A DNA stretch of 64,000 bases from Mucilaginibacter pineti (GTDB lineage: Bacteria; Bacteroidota; Bacteroidia; Sphingobacteriales; Sphingobacteriaceae): positions 248,001-312,000 of the forward strand of contig NZ_FNAI01000004.1 in NCBI RefSeq assembly GCF_900101875.1, in the 5' to 3' direction. Below are positions 17,514 through 26,598 of this stretch, piece after piece; positions within the stretch are counted from its first letter, which is position 1; the number at the start of each line of letters is the position of its first letter. Both the position numbers and the translations under genes were made by a program. Below the pieces are notes generated by a model. It saw only the letters and a list, made by a program, of their open reading frames with translations. It had not been told where the DNA came from and searched no databases.

Positions 17514-18119
17514 TTATTCCTCAACCATTTCGCTGTTGGGGCTGCTCAATTCCGGCACTTCATGTTTAAAGTAGCGTTTCTGGTATATTAATATCATGAT
17601 AACGCCTACGCATATGGCCGAATCGGCAAGGTTAAATACCGGGCGGAAAAACTCAAATGGCTCACCGCCAAAAAATGGAAGCCATGATGGATACGTTCCT
17701 CTGAACAGCGGAAAGTAAAACATATCAACCACACGCCCATGAAAAAGCGGCGCATATTTGTACATGATACCGTAAAATGTAGAGTCGATAATATTCCCTA
17801 CCGCGCCGGCTAAAATAAGCGCTACGTTCATGACCAATCCGCGGTGATATTTATGCTTTATAAGGTAAACCAAGCTATAAACAATACCGCAAACGGCAAC
17901 AATCCTAAACAGTGTTAAAGCAAGTTTGCCGGCATCGCCGCCCCACTCCATACCAAACGCCATACCGTTATTTTCGGTGTAGTGCAGCATGCCGTGGCTG
18001 CCAAAAAAGCGAATTTCTTCGCCCATATACATGTGGCTATGCACCCAGGTCTTGATGATCTGGTCGGCAAGAATAATAAATGCAGCAGTTAAAAAAGGTT
18101 TGGTGTAAGCAGCCTTCAT
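17514..18119 (-). CDS. lspA: lipoprotein signal peptidase (signal peptidase II)
   Basis: A 201-residue integral membrane aspartyl protease that cleaves the signal peptide from prolipoproteins at the inner membrane. Visible marks are ADQIIKTWV, YTENNGMAFGM (the conserved N..AF), GAVGNIIDSTFYG (first catalytic Asp) and VFNLADSAI (second catalytic Asp). A long loop between the two Asp motifs (about residues 125-160) makes it longer than the Escherichia coli enzyme, which is usual in Bacteroidota. Its start codon directly abuts the stop of the DksA-like gene. The many lipoproteins in this window are its expected substrates. Confidence 0.95.
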   Translation of the reverse strand: MKAAYTKPFLTAAFIILADQIIKTWVHSHMYMGEEIRFFGSHGMLHYTENNGMAFGMEWGGDAGKLALTLFRIVAVCGIVYSLVYLIKHKYHRGLVMNVALILAGAVGNIIDSTFYGIMYKYAPLFHGRVVDMFYFPLFRGTYPSWLPFFGGEPFEFFRPVFNLADSAICVGVIMILIYQKRYFKHEVPELSSPNSEMVEE

Positions 18120-18503
18120 TTATTGCCTTAATTTTGCTTCCATTGTCATGGTGGTATGCGGCACGGCACGTAAACGCTCCTTAGGGATCAGTTTACCTGT
18201 TTCGCGGCAAATGCCATAGGTTTTATTTTCAATACGTACCAACGCAGCTTCCAGCTGATCGATAAATTTTTTCTGACGGGCAGCTAACTGGTTTATTTGT
18301 TCTTTTTCCAAAGTGGCAGAACCATCTTCCAAAGTTTTATAAGTACCTGCTGTATCATCAGTTCCGTTTGCATTTGGCGAACTTAATGAGGTTGCAAGTG
18401 AATTTAATTCTTCTTTAGCAATACGCAGTTTATCCAGGATGAGTGCTTTAAATTCCTGCAGGTCTGACTCAGAGTATCTGGTTTTTTCGTTTTCTACTTT
18501 CAT
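18120..18503 (-). CDS. TraR/DksA family protein lacking zinc-finger cysteines
   Basis: A 127-residue protein of the DksA/TraR fold: an N-terminal helical coiled-coil part and the C-terminal globular motif YGICRETGKLIPKERLRAVP. In DksA this region has four zinc-binding cysteines; here only one (in GIC) remains, and the others are Thr or Met. DksA binds in the RNA polymerase secondary channel and works with ppGpp. Whether this form does so is inference. It lies between ileS and lspA with no spacing to either, so all three genes are one transcription unit. Confidence 0.85.
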   Translation of the reverse strand: MKVENEKTRYSESDLQEFKALILDKLRIAKEELNSLATSLSSPNANGTDDTAGTYKTLEDGSATLEKEQINQLAARQKKFIDQLEAALVRIENKTYGICRETGKLIPKERLRAVPHTTMTMEAKLRQ

Positions 18504-21500
18504 TTATATTTTACTAATAACAATCAAAATTTCTTGTCCATCAATGGTGATTAAATCACCATCATTTAATTGGGAATCAAGCACTATGCCTACCGCCAAA
18601 ACTTCGGCGCAAATATAGGTTAAATTGCTTTTTACCGCTTCGCTGATATACGGGTGATCAAAAACACGAACATCGACCTTGTCCGTCACCTCAAAGCCCT
18701 TGTCCTTACGTAAGTTTTGGATTCTGTTTATCAGCTCGCGGGCAATACCCTCTTGTTTCAATTCATTGGTTATGGTAACATCCAAAGCCACCGTTAGTTT
18801 GCCCTGGTTTGTTACTTGCCAGCCCGGTACATCTTCTGCAATGATATCTACGTCAGTATCAGCTATTAAATATTTACCACCAAGTACATTAATACTTTCG
18901 TTTACCTCTAATTCGGCAATATCATCATTTGTAAAGTTATTAATAGCTTCTGCTACCGCTTTCATATCCTTACCCACCTTTGCACCCAATGCTTTAAAGT
19001 TTGGTTTTATCTTCTTTTTGATGAAACCCGCGGTGTCGGTAATATACTCAATATCCTTGATGTTGGTTTCAGATAATATTAAATCTTTTACCTGATCTAC
19101 CTGCTCCTTAAAGTTTTTATCTAATATAGGCAGCAGGATTTTACTTAGGGGCTGACGTACGTTTATTCCAATTTTTTTACGCAGCGATAACACCAATGAT
19201 GATATATCCTGTGCCATCTGCATACGTTCCTCCAGCGCGGTATCCACCAACTCGTTATGGTAAGTTGGGAAATAAGCCAGGTGTACTGATTCAAATTCCT
19301 CTTTACCCGTTATCGAGTTTAAATCGTTATATAACCTATCGGCAAAAAACGGCGCAATTGGCGACATTAATTTAGATATAGTTATTAAACATGTATATAA
19401 CGTTTGATATGCCGATAACTTATCATCAGAGTTATCTGATTTCCAGAAACGGCGACGGCTTAAACGGATGTACCAGTTGCTGAAATGCGCGTCAACAAAT
19501 TCCTGTATGGCGCGGGCGGCCTTGGTTGGCTCAAAATCGGCATAAAAATCATCAACCTCGCGGCTAAGGGTATTTAATAATGATATGATCCAGCGGTCAA
19601 TTTCGGGGCGTTGGGCCAAATCTATCTCCGGTTCGGTATATTTAAACTTATCGATGTTGGCATACATCGTAAAAAACGAATAAGTATTGTACAGCGTACC
19701 GAAGAATTTGCGGCGTACTTCATCAATCCCTTCCTCGTTAAATTTAAGGTTATCCCATGGGGCGGCATTGCTTATCATGTACCAGCGGGCTGTATCAGCG
19801 CCAAACTGCTCAATGGTAGCAAACGGATCAACGCCGTTACCCAGGCGTTTAGACATTTTGTTGCCGTTTTTATCAAGCACCAATCCGTTCGATACCACGT
19901 TTTTAAACGCTATACCTTTATTGCCAACCTGTTCGTTAACAGCTTTTACCTTGTCGCTGGCTTCGCTTAGCATAACGGCTATGGCGTGTAGCGTGAAAAA
20001 CCAGCCACGGGTTTGATCAACACCCTCGGCAATAAAATCTGCCGGGTAGGCATTTTTAAATTCTTCTTCGTTTTCAAAAGGGAAATGCCACTGCGCGTAA
20101 GGCATAGCACCGCTATCAAACCAAACGTCAATAAGATCGGGCTCGCGCAGCATTTTGTTGCCTTTTGATGATACCAGCACCACATCATCTACATACGGGC
20201 GGTGCATATCTTCCAGCCTGAAACTCTGCGGCATAAAACCTGCAGCGGCAGCAAGGTCTATCTCTTTATTCAGTTCCTCTATTGAGCCGATACATTTTTC
20301 TTCGGAGCCATTTTCCTCGCGCCAGATAGGCAGCGGGGTACCCCAGTAACGTGAACGCGACAGGTTCCAGTCAACCAGATTTTCCAGCCAGTTACCAAAA
20401 CGGCCGGTACCGGTAGATTCAGGTTTCCAGTTGATGGTTTTGTTAAGCTCAACAAGTTTATCCTTAACAGCGGTTGTTTTTATAAACCAGCTATCCAACG
20501 GATAATACAATATCGGCTCGTCGCTGCGCCAGGAGTGCGGGTAGCTGTGTTCGTATTTTTTTACGTCGAAGGCTTTATTCTCTGTTTTTAGTTTGATAGA
20601 GATGAGCACATCTGTGGCTTTAAAGCCAGGCTCGGCGCGTTCTTCGGCAGTGTAGTATTCTTCTTTAACGTAGTAACCTGCAAAATCGGTAACCTCGTCA
20701 ACAAAGCGACCTTGCTTGTTCACCAATGGTACTTCCTTGCCTGCTTCATCCTTCACCATTACTGATGGCACATTGTTCTCTTTACAGGCCCTGAAGTCAT
20801 CCGCACCAAAAACAGAGGCAGTGTGCACTATACCTGTACCGTCGCCGGTAGTAACAAAGTCGGCAGGGATAACGCGGAAAGCGTTTTGTTCCAGATCTTC
20901 ATTACTCACGTAAGGCATCAGTTGGTGATAGCGCAGGCCAACCAATTCAATACCTTTTATCTCGGCTCTTATTTCCCATGGAATAATCTTATCGCCGCCC
21001 TTATAATCCTGAAACGATGCGGTTTCACCTTCGGCTTTAAAGTATTTGCCAACCAAGGCTTTTGCAAGCACTACACTCACCGGTTCAAACGTATACGGGT
21101 TAAAAGTGCGAATCTTTACGTAATCTATATTTTCGCCAATGGCCAATGCGCAATTTGATGGCAGTGTCCAGGGGGTGGTTGTCCATGCCAGTATAGTGGT
21201 ATCCTCGTTTATATCTTCAAATAAAACCGGGATCAACGGATGCTGCTGATCGTTCTTTAAATGAAACTGAGCTACTATGGAGGTATCCTTCACCATTTTG
21301 TAAGTACCCGGCTGGTTCAACTCGTGCGAGCTTAAACCGGTACCCGATTTGGGTGAATATGGCTGTACGGTATAACCCTTATACAGCCAGCCTTTTTTAT
21401 AAAATTCCTTCAGTATCCACCAAAGGCTTTCAATGTATTCGTTTTTGTAGGTGATGTACGGGTCATTAAGGTCAACCCAATAGCCCATTTTTTCGGTAAG

Positions 21501-21896
21501 ATCGTTCCAAACATCGGTATAACGCATCACTTCCTTGCGGCAGGCATCGTTATAGTCTTTAACGCTTATCTTTTTACCTATATCATCTTTAGTTATTCCT
21601 AAAGCTTTTTCAACAGCCAGTTCAATAGGTAGGCCGTGAGTATCCCAGCCGCCTTTGCGTTTTACCTGGTAACCTTTTAGTGTTTTATAACGACAAAAAA
21701 TATCCTTTATAGAACGCGCCATTACGTGGTGAATGCCGGGCATACCATTAGCACTCGGTGGCCCTTCATAAAAAGTGTAAGGGTTACTTGCCGGGCGACT
21801 GCTGATACTTTTTTCAAATATGTTGTTCTGTTTCCAAAACTCCAGTACTTCTTTGCCTGTTTGCGATAAGTTTAACTGCTTATATTCCTTGTACAT
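18504..21896 (-). CDS. ileS: isoleucyl-tRNA synthetase
   Basis: A 1130-residue class Ia synthetase. The HIGH-like motif is in NGMPGIHHVMAR near residue 55, the CP1 editing domain includes WTTTPWTLPSNCALA, and the KMSKS-type loop is KMSKRLGNG near residue 680. The C-terminal anticodon-binding region follows. The length and the KMSKR form fit the eukaryote-like long IleRS branch common in Bacteroidota; such enzymes can be less sensitive to mupirocin, but this is inference from type. It heads an operon with the DksA-like gene and lspA and has its own promoter-like element at 21945-21938. Confidence 0.97.
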   Translation of the reverse strand: MYKEYKQLNLSQTGKEVLEFWKQNNIFEKSISSRPASNPYTFYEGPPSANGMPGIHHVMARSIKDIFCRYKTLKGYQVKRKGGWDTHGLPIELAVEKALGITKDDIGKKISVKDYNDACRKEVMRYTDVWNDLTEKMGYWVDLNDPYITYKNEYIESLWWILKEFYKKGWLYKGYTVQPYSPKSGTGLSSHELNQPGTYKMVKDTSIVAQFHLKNDQQHPLIPVLFEDINEDTTILAWTTTPWTLPSNCALAIGENIDYVKIRTFNPYTFEPVSVVLAKALVGKYFKAEGETASFQDYKGGDKIIPWEIRAEIKGIELVGLRYHQLMPYVSNEDLEQNAFRVIPADFVTTGDGTGIVHTASVFGADDFRACKENNVPSVMVKDEAGKEVPLVNKQGRFVDEVTDFAGYYVKEEYYTAEERAEPGFKATDVLISIKLKTENKAFDVKKYEHSYPHSWRSDEPILYYPLDSWFIKTTAVKDKLVELNKTINWKPESTGTGRFGNWLENLVDWNLSRSRYWGTPLPIWREENGSEEKCIGSIEELNKEIDLAAAAGFMPQSFRLEDMHRPYVDDVVLVSSKGNKMLREPDLIDVWFDSGAMPYAQWHFPFENEEEFKNAYPADFIAEGVDQTRGWFFTLHAIAVMLSEASDKVKAVNEQVGNKGIAFKNVVSNGLVLDKNGNKMSKRLGNGVDPFATIEQFGADTARWYMISNAAPWDNLKFNEEGIDEVRRKFFGTLYNTYSFFTMYANIDKFKYTEPEIDLAQRPEIDRWIISLLNTLSREVDDFYADFEPTKAARAIQEFVDAHFSNWYIRLSRRRFWKSDNSDDKLSAYQTLYTCLITISKLMSPIAPFFADRLYNDLNSITGKEEFESVHLAYFPTYHNELVDTALEERMQMAQDISSLVLSLRKKIGINVRQPLSKILLPILDKNFKEQVDQVKDLILSETNIKDIEYITDTAGFIKKKIKPNFKALGAKVGKDMKAVAEAINNFTNDDIAELEVNESINVLGGKYLIADTDVDIIAEDVPGWQVTNQGKLTVALDVTITNELKQEGIARELINRIQNLRKDKGFEVTDKVDVRVFDHPYISEAVKSNLTYICAEVLAVGIVLDSQLNDGDLITIDGQEILIVISKI

Positions 21897-21937
21897 GTAT
21901 ATTTTTTGCCTTTTATCACCTCTTTTTTAAGAGGTTG

Positions 21938-21945
21938 CAAAAATA
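21938..21945 (-). promoter_or_regulatory. Bacteroidota -7 element for the ileS operon
   Basis: On the minus strand TATTTTTG matches TAnnTTTG exactly, about 42 bases ahead of the ileS start. Directly after it lies the hairpin ACCTCTT/AAGAGGT (plus-strand 21918-21924/21929-21935), which would form at the very 5' end of the transcript. Confidence 0.5.
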
Positions 21946-21979
21946 CAGAATTTATAAATGATTTTTTTAATTTAGAAGA

Positions 21980-22183
21980 GTGAAAAATAAAGTAAAGCGT
22001 ACTACAATATTGCTACTGGTGGCATTATTCCTGTTTTTGGCAACGACATTAGTCCCTGCTTTACAGAATTCTAAATGGAAAATAATTTTACAAGGTGCCG
22101 CCACCGGCCTTATCATGGCTGTTGTTGTGGTTTTAATTACTTTAATTATAGATTATTTGAAAGAGAATAAAACGAAGGTGTAG
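21980..22183 (+). CDS. small two-helix membrane protein, unknown function
   Basis: A 67-residue protein from a GTG start at 21980, divergent from ileS. It has a basic N-terminus (MKNKVKR) and two hydrophobic segments at about residues 8-25 and 37-60, then a charged tail (KENKTKV). No family is recognised. The gene is short and the start is not ATG, so confidence is moderate, but the clean two-span topology supports it. Confidence 0.55.
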   Translation: MKNKVKRTTILLLVALFLFLATTLVPALQNSKWKIILQGAATGLIMAVVVVLITLIIDYLKENKTKV

Positions 22184-22234
22184 GTAAATTATATTTTAGA
22201 CCTTAGTCCACGTATTCAAAGCGCCGGTGTTACC

Positions 22235-22741
22235 ATGAAAAAATATCTATTTATTGCCTTAATGCTCATTAGCAGGCTATGCTTTTCGCAACCTGTTGAT
22301 ATAAACACAAGGCCCGCCTTTGAACTAAAGCTATTCGTTAGTGATTCCAACTTTTATAAGGCGGCAATGCCGGCCACCTCTTATGTCATTCAAAACAAAA
22401 TAATCCAGATTTTTCCCGGCGAAGAAATTTTTATTGAGGCAGATATAGTTAAAGACAGTCTGGTAAACCTCAAAAGGGTTTCTGCAATTGTAAGTAAGAA
22501 AAAAACGTTAACTATTTCTTTTACCCAAATATCTGAAGGCAAGGCACACAAGCAAATGGAATTGAGGGTTAGTAATCCTTTTTCAAAAAATCTTGAATAC
22601 AGTGCGCAGATGAATTTAATGAAACAGAAAAGATGGGTAAAAACTGATGTTTTACCTGTAAGAGCTGGGATACAATCGTTTGAATTCTGGCCCGATGTTA
22701 TCACAACTATGGCCCTTTCTGATCTTTATTTAAAGGATTAG
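22235..22741 (+). CDS. secreted protein of unknown function
   Basis: A 168-residue protein with a signal peptide (MKKYLFIALMLISRLCFSQP). The mature part is probably beta-sandwich-like (FPGEEIFIEADIVKDSLVNL; KTLTISFTQISEGKAHKQME). I do not recognise a family. It ends four bases from the convergent SDR gene. Confidence 0.65.
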   Translation: MKKYLFIALMLISRLCFSQPVDINTRPAFELKLFVSDSNFYKAAMPATSYVIQNKIIQIFPGEEIFIEADIVKDSLVNLKRVSAIVSKKKTLTISFTQISEGKAHKQMELRVSNPFSKNLEYSAQMNLMKQKRWVKTDVLPVRAGIQSFEFWPDVITTMALSDLYLKD

Positions 22742-22744
22742 TCC

Positions 22745-23521
22745 CTAAAAAATACTCCTGTTTGCCCCGCCATCAACCTGTATAGTTGTACCACTGATGT
22801 AAGCTGCTTGTTCAGAGGCCAGGAAGGTTACCAGCGCAGCCAGTTCTTCGGGTTTACCTATGCGGCCAAGGGGGATGCTTTTGGCTTTGTCTTTTATGGC
22901 CGTTTCAGAGTCTATATCCTTTGGCAGGGTATGTTTTATACGGTCGGTTAAGATCAATCCCGGCGCTACATTGTTTACCGTGATATTATAGGGGCCAAAT
23001 TCGTCGGCCATTAGTTTAGCCATGCCCACAACCCCCATCCGCATACTGGTTGATAGTACCGAATTACCCAGCACCGCCTTTACCGAACCACTGATAATAT
23101 TAATGATACGCCCGCTGCCGGATTGTTGCATATACGGTAACACAAGTTTACTCAACCGGGCTACGCTAAGCAGGTTAAGGTCGAAGGCTTTTTGCCATTG
23201 TTCATCATCAAAGTTCTCAAACTTATCAAACGGCGGCCCACCGGCATTATTAACCAAAATATCTATCCTACCATAAGCTGCGGCAGCCTTTTTTACAAAT
23301 TCGGCTATCTCATTGCCTTTTGAAACATCAACCGGGATAGCGATAACCTCATTACCCGTAAGCGCCTTTATTTCGGCAGCGGTTTGGTTTAGTTCCTTCT
23401 CATCGCGCGAGCCAATGATAACCTTAGCGCCTTCGGCGGCTAAGGCTGTGGCTATTGCCTTTCCCAAACCCTTACTGGCTGCCAGTACAAGGGCTACTTT
23501 GTTGTTGAGTTTAAGATCCAT
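22745..23521 (-). CDS. SDR family oxidoreductase, divergent active site
   Basis: A 258-residue Rossmann-fold protein. The cofactor motif is AASKGLGKAIA in place of TGxxxGxG, and the NNAG motif is intact (VNNAGGPP). The active-site Ser is present (SGSVKAV), but the YxxxK pair aligns with STSMR, so Tyr and Lys are replaced by Ser and Arg. This fits the known BKR-like SDR subgroup without the full tetrad. The C-terminal ISGTTIQVDGG is standard. It is annotated in relatives as 3-oxoacyl-ACP reductase-like; real activity is uncertain. Confidence 0.88.
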   Translation of the reverse strand: MDLKLNNKVALVLAASKGLGKAIATALAAEGAKVIIGSRDEKELNQTAAEIKALTGNEVIAIPVDVSKGNEIAEFVKKAAAAYGRIDILVNNAGGPPFDKFENFDDEQWQKAFDLNLLSVARLSKLVLPYMQQSGSGRIINIISGSVKAVLGNSVLSTSMRMGVVGMAKLMADEFGPYNITVNNVAPGLILTDRIKHTLPKDIDSETAIKDKAKSIPLGRIGKPEELAALVTFLASEQAAYISGTTIQVDGGANRSIF

Positions 23522-23548
23522 TTCAGATATAATTTAATATAAAAAGTA

Positions 23549-23642
23549 GTCATTTCGAACGTAGCGAGAAATCTTGTACGATATCAAAGTTCGAATGCGG
23601 GGCCGTATAATATCTCTCACTCGTGCCTCGTTTCGAGATGAC
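23549..23642. repeat. imperfect palindromic intergenic repeat
   Basis: The left arm begins GTCATTTCGAACGTAGCGAG and the right arm ends CGTTTCGAGATGAC; inner segments ATCTTGTACG and CGTATAATAT also pair. It lies between the SDR and MMPL genes. The arm words resemble those in the 17.2-17.4 kb element (GTCATT...), suggesting one repeat class. Confidence 0.65.
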
Positions 23643-23676
23643 ACTTTTATATGATACTCTTACTTGATAGTAAGAC

Positions 23677-26007
23677 TTACGCTATATCAATCCCTTTTGC
23701 TTTCTTCCTATCTGCCCGTTTTTCTAAACTTAGTAAAAACGCGGGCAGCAAGGTAAGGTTGCTTATCATGGCTACTAGCAGAGTTATGGACAGCAGTGTG
23801 CCCAAAGCCACCGTACCGCCAAATTTTGATACCACAAAAACACCGAAACCAAAGAATAGTACCGTGGCTATAAATATCATACTCACCCCCGTTTCGTGGA
23901 TGGTATCGGTAACAATTTGCGAAATACTCTTTTTGGTGTTACGCAATTCGTGACGATAACGGGTAATAAAATATATAGTTTGATCGCTGGAAATACCCAT
24001 AGCTATACTAAAGATCAATATGGTCGACGGCTTAAGCGGAATGCCGCAAAAACCCATGAGGCCTGCAGTAATAATTAGCGGCACCAGGTTGGGCAGCAAA
24101 GATACAGCTATCATTTTAACGCCACGAAATAGCACCCACATTACCCCGGCAATCAAGATAATGGCCCAGGCCAGGCTTTCGTAAAGGTTTTTAAGCAGAT
24201 AGTTGGTGCCTTTTATAAATATGATACTGCTGCCGGTAAGCTCCACATGAAACTTTTTGGGGTTGAAGATAGAATCAATCCGCGGCTGTAGCTCGGCAAG
24301 TACCGAGTTCATTTTTTTCGATCCGGCATCTATCATTTCAAAGGTTACGCGGGTAACCTGGCGGGTACTGTCAAGATAGCTATTGAGTGTATTGCCGCTT
24401 TTGCCCGAGTTGCCGGCATAATTGAGAATAAAGTTTTGCTCCAGGCCATCGGGCAGGCGGTAGTAATCTTTATTACCCCCGTAAAATGCCTGAGTGCTAA
24501 ATTTAAGCACCTGCACCAAAGAGATAGACCTGCTAAATTCGGGGTAAGAAGAGATGAGGGTTTCCAGTTTTTCTACCTTACGGATAACACCAAGGTTCAT
24601 CACCCCGTTTTTGCGTTTGGTATCAATACTTACCTCCAGCGGCAGCACTCCTTTAAAACTCGATTCGAAATATTTAAGATCGGTTAGCGCTATGTTGTTT
24701 TGCGGCAGGTCATCAACCACATAACCATTGATATTTATACGGTAAATGCCCACTGCCGATATCGCTATAAGCACCAGCGTACCAATGTATATCCACCTGC
24801 GTTTTTTGTGCACCAATGTATCGATACAGGTTAGTGTGGCTACCATCAGCTTGCTATCCTTTATACCTGTATGTCTTGCTTTTGGTGCCGGCAGGTAGCT
24901 AAAAATAATGGGGATAAGTATAAGGCTTAGCGCAAAAGTAGCCATGATGCTTACCGATGCCACCATTCCAAACTGCACAAGGATGTCGCTGTGGGTAAAG
25001 CAAAGTACGCTGAAACCAATGGCCGTGGTAATGTTAGCTACGAATGTAGTGATACCAGCCTTTTCAATAGCTATACCAAGCGCGCCCAGTTTATCGCCCG
25101 ATAGCTCATATTCGTGAAAATATTTATTGAGGATAAAAATTGTGTTCGGGATGCCGATAACCACAATAAGCGGCGGAATAATGCCGGTAAGTATGGTCAT
25201 TTCGTACTTTAACAGAACAAGTACGCCCAGGCTCCAAACCACGCCTAAAATTATAATGATCACCGGGAATATCACCGGGAAAAACGCGCGGAAAAAGATG
25301 AGCAGGATAAGCGCCGATACCAATATCGACAAGCCTAAAAACAGCGACATTTCATGCGATACCAAATTACCCACCACATTGCGAATGTGCGGCAATCCCG
25401 AGTAATGCACTTTAATGCCGGTGCGTTTTTCAAACTCCTGCCCGGCTTTTAATATTTTGTTAATAATAGGTACCCGCGCCGATGAAATAAAGATCTTATC
25501 ATCAAAGGTTACGGCCATTAGCGTGGTTTTACCGTCCTCACTTAAAATAAGGCCTTGGTAAAACGGCAAGTTTAAAAGCTGCTGCTTTACACTATCAACC
25601 GCTTGTTGGGTTGCCACCGGCCGGCTCACCAATGGCTTTATTACAAAGCGGTGCTGCAAGGTATCCTTCTGCAAATCGTAAATATTTGCTACCGAAATTA
25701 CTGCTTTAATACCATGTACCGTTTTTAAACTATTGCCCGTTTTATACCATTCGTTAAAAACAGCCTTATTAAATATCTTTTCGGTTGATACAGCCAGCAG
25801 CATAGATGATGCATCCTGTCCAAAGGTTTGTTTAAACTGGTTGTACCGTATAAAAGCCGAATCGGTAACGGGCAGTACTTTACCACCGGTAAAGGTTACT
25901 TTAACCTTAAACGCCTCGTAGCCCATCAAAGCACTCAATGCCAATACTGTAAAGAGTATCACAAGCCGGTTTTTGAGGATAATTGAAGCAGTTTTTTCCC
26001 AGAACAT
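23677..26007 (-). CDS. MMPL/RND superfamily exporter
   Basis: A 776-residue membrane protein with two halves, each with one leading membrane span, a large extracytoplasmic loop, then five spans: 12 in all. The first loop covers about residues 35-205 and the second about 425-600. The repeated core of the MMPL fold is visible in ILTGIIPPLIVVIGIPNTIF and STILIFSIAMGISSDQTIYF. It belongs to the predicted exporters of the RND superfamily that need no outer membrane partner; hydrophobic or lipid-like cargo is likely (family knowledge). It stands alone on the minus strand. Confidence 0.85.
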   Translation of the reverse strand: MFWEKTASIILKNRLVILFTVLALSALMGYEAFKVKVTFTGGKVLPVTDSAFIRYNQFKQTFGQDASSMLLAVSTEKIFNKAVFNEWYKTGNSLKTVHGIKAVISVANIYDLQKDTLQHRFVIKPLVSRPVATQQAVDSVKQQLLNLPFYQGLILSEDGKTTLMAVTFDDKIFISSARVPIINKILKAGQEFEKRTGIKVHYSGLPHIRNVVGNLVSHEMSLFLGLSILVSALILLIFFRAFFPVIFPVIIIILGVVWSLGVLVLLKYEMTILTGIIPPLIVVIGIPNTIFILNKYFHEYELSGDKLGALGIAIEKAGITTFVANITTAIGFSVLCFTHSDILVQFGMVASVSIMATFALSLILIPIIFSYLPAPKARHTGIKDSKLMVATLTCIDTLVHKKRRWIYIGTLVLIAISAVGIYRININGYVVDDLPQNNIALTDLKYFESSFKGVLPLEVSIDTKRKNGVMNLGVIRKVEKLETLISSYPEFSRSISLVQVLKFSTQAFYGGNKDYYRLPDGLEQNFILNYAGNSGKSGNTLNSYLDSTRQVTRVTFEMIDAGSKKMNSVLAELQPRIDSIFNPKKFHVELTGSSIIFIKGTNYLLKNLYESLAWAIILIAGVMWVLFRGVKMIAVSLLPNLVPLIITAGLMGFCGIPLKPSTILIFSIAMGISSDQTIYFITRYRHELRNTKKSISQIVTDTIHETGVSMIFIATVLFFGFGVFVVSKFGGTVALGTLLSITLLVAMISNLTLLPAFLLSLEKRADRKKAKGIDIA

Positions 26008-26109
26008 TCTTTACAATTCTAAAACGAGGCGCTAAACTACGAATTTAGATTTACCCGCCCCGCCAAGAACTTTACTTTGTGACAATGGGTTAACCCGGTA
26101 AAGGCTAAA

Positions 26110-26154
26110 GGTTTATTACTAAAAAGCGGGTTCCCCGCTTTTTAGTAATAAACC
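26110..26154. repeat. 21-bp perfect hairpin in a divergent promoter region
   Basis: GGTTTATTACTAAAAAGCGGG (21 bases, 26110-26130) is followed after three bases by its exact complement (26134-26154). The hairpin lies between the divergent starts of the MMPL gene (26007) and the dgkA-like gene (26230), so it is not a usual terminator for either. Confidence 0.8.
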
Positions 26155-26218
26155 GCCCCGCTCGTGTGTACTTATGTCGTTCGTTCTTGATGGCGCTTAA
26201 AAACTAAACAATAACACG

Positions 26219-26226
26219 TATTTTTG
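26219..26226 (+). promoter_or_regulatory. Bacteroidota -7 element for dgkA-recO
   Basis: TATTTTTG matches TAnnTTTG exactly. The ATG at 26230 is only three bases away, implying a leaderless transcript. No clear -33 element is at the expected distance. Confidence 0.45.
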
Positions 26227-26229
26227 TAT

Positions 26230-26598
26230 ATGAAAAAACTGGTACGCAGTTTTGGTTTCGCGTTTAAGGGTTTGAGGTATACAACAACTACCCAGCTCAA
26301 TTTCAGGATTCATTTGGCAGCGACGGTTTTGGCCGCGGCAATGGGTTTTTTGCTGCATATTGCCACAAACGAATGGTTGTGGATAACCTTGGCCATTGCT
26401 TTGGTTTTAATTACCGAACTTATAAATACCAGCATTGAAACCCTAACCGACCTGGTATCGCCAACCTATAATACAAAGGCGGGGCATGTAAAGGATGTAT
26501 GTGCCGGGGCTGTAGTTATTGCCGCCTTGTTTGCATTAGTTACCGGCCTGGTTATATTTTTACCTAAACTTATTTTGCTGGTACACCATGCTGCATAA
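26230..26598 (+). CDS. dgkA: diacylglycerol kinase family protein
   Basis: A 122-residue membrane protein with three hydrophobic helices, the size of the bacterial DgkA/undecaprenol kinase family. The signature is ELINTSIETLTDLVSP, with the conserved Glu/Asn and Glu pairs, followed by AGHVKDVCAGAVVIAAL. It phosphorylates diacylglycerol or undecaprenol at the inner membrane; which one cannot be told. The ATG at 26230 is chosen over a TTG at 26224. Its end overlaps the recO start by 11 bases. Confidence 0.88.
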   Translation: MKKLVRSFGFAFKGLRYTTTTQLNFRIHLAATVLAAAMGFLLHIATNEWLWITLAIALVLITELINTSIETLTDLVSPTYNTKAGHVKDVCAGAVVIAALFALVTGLVIFLPKLILLVHHAA

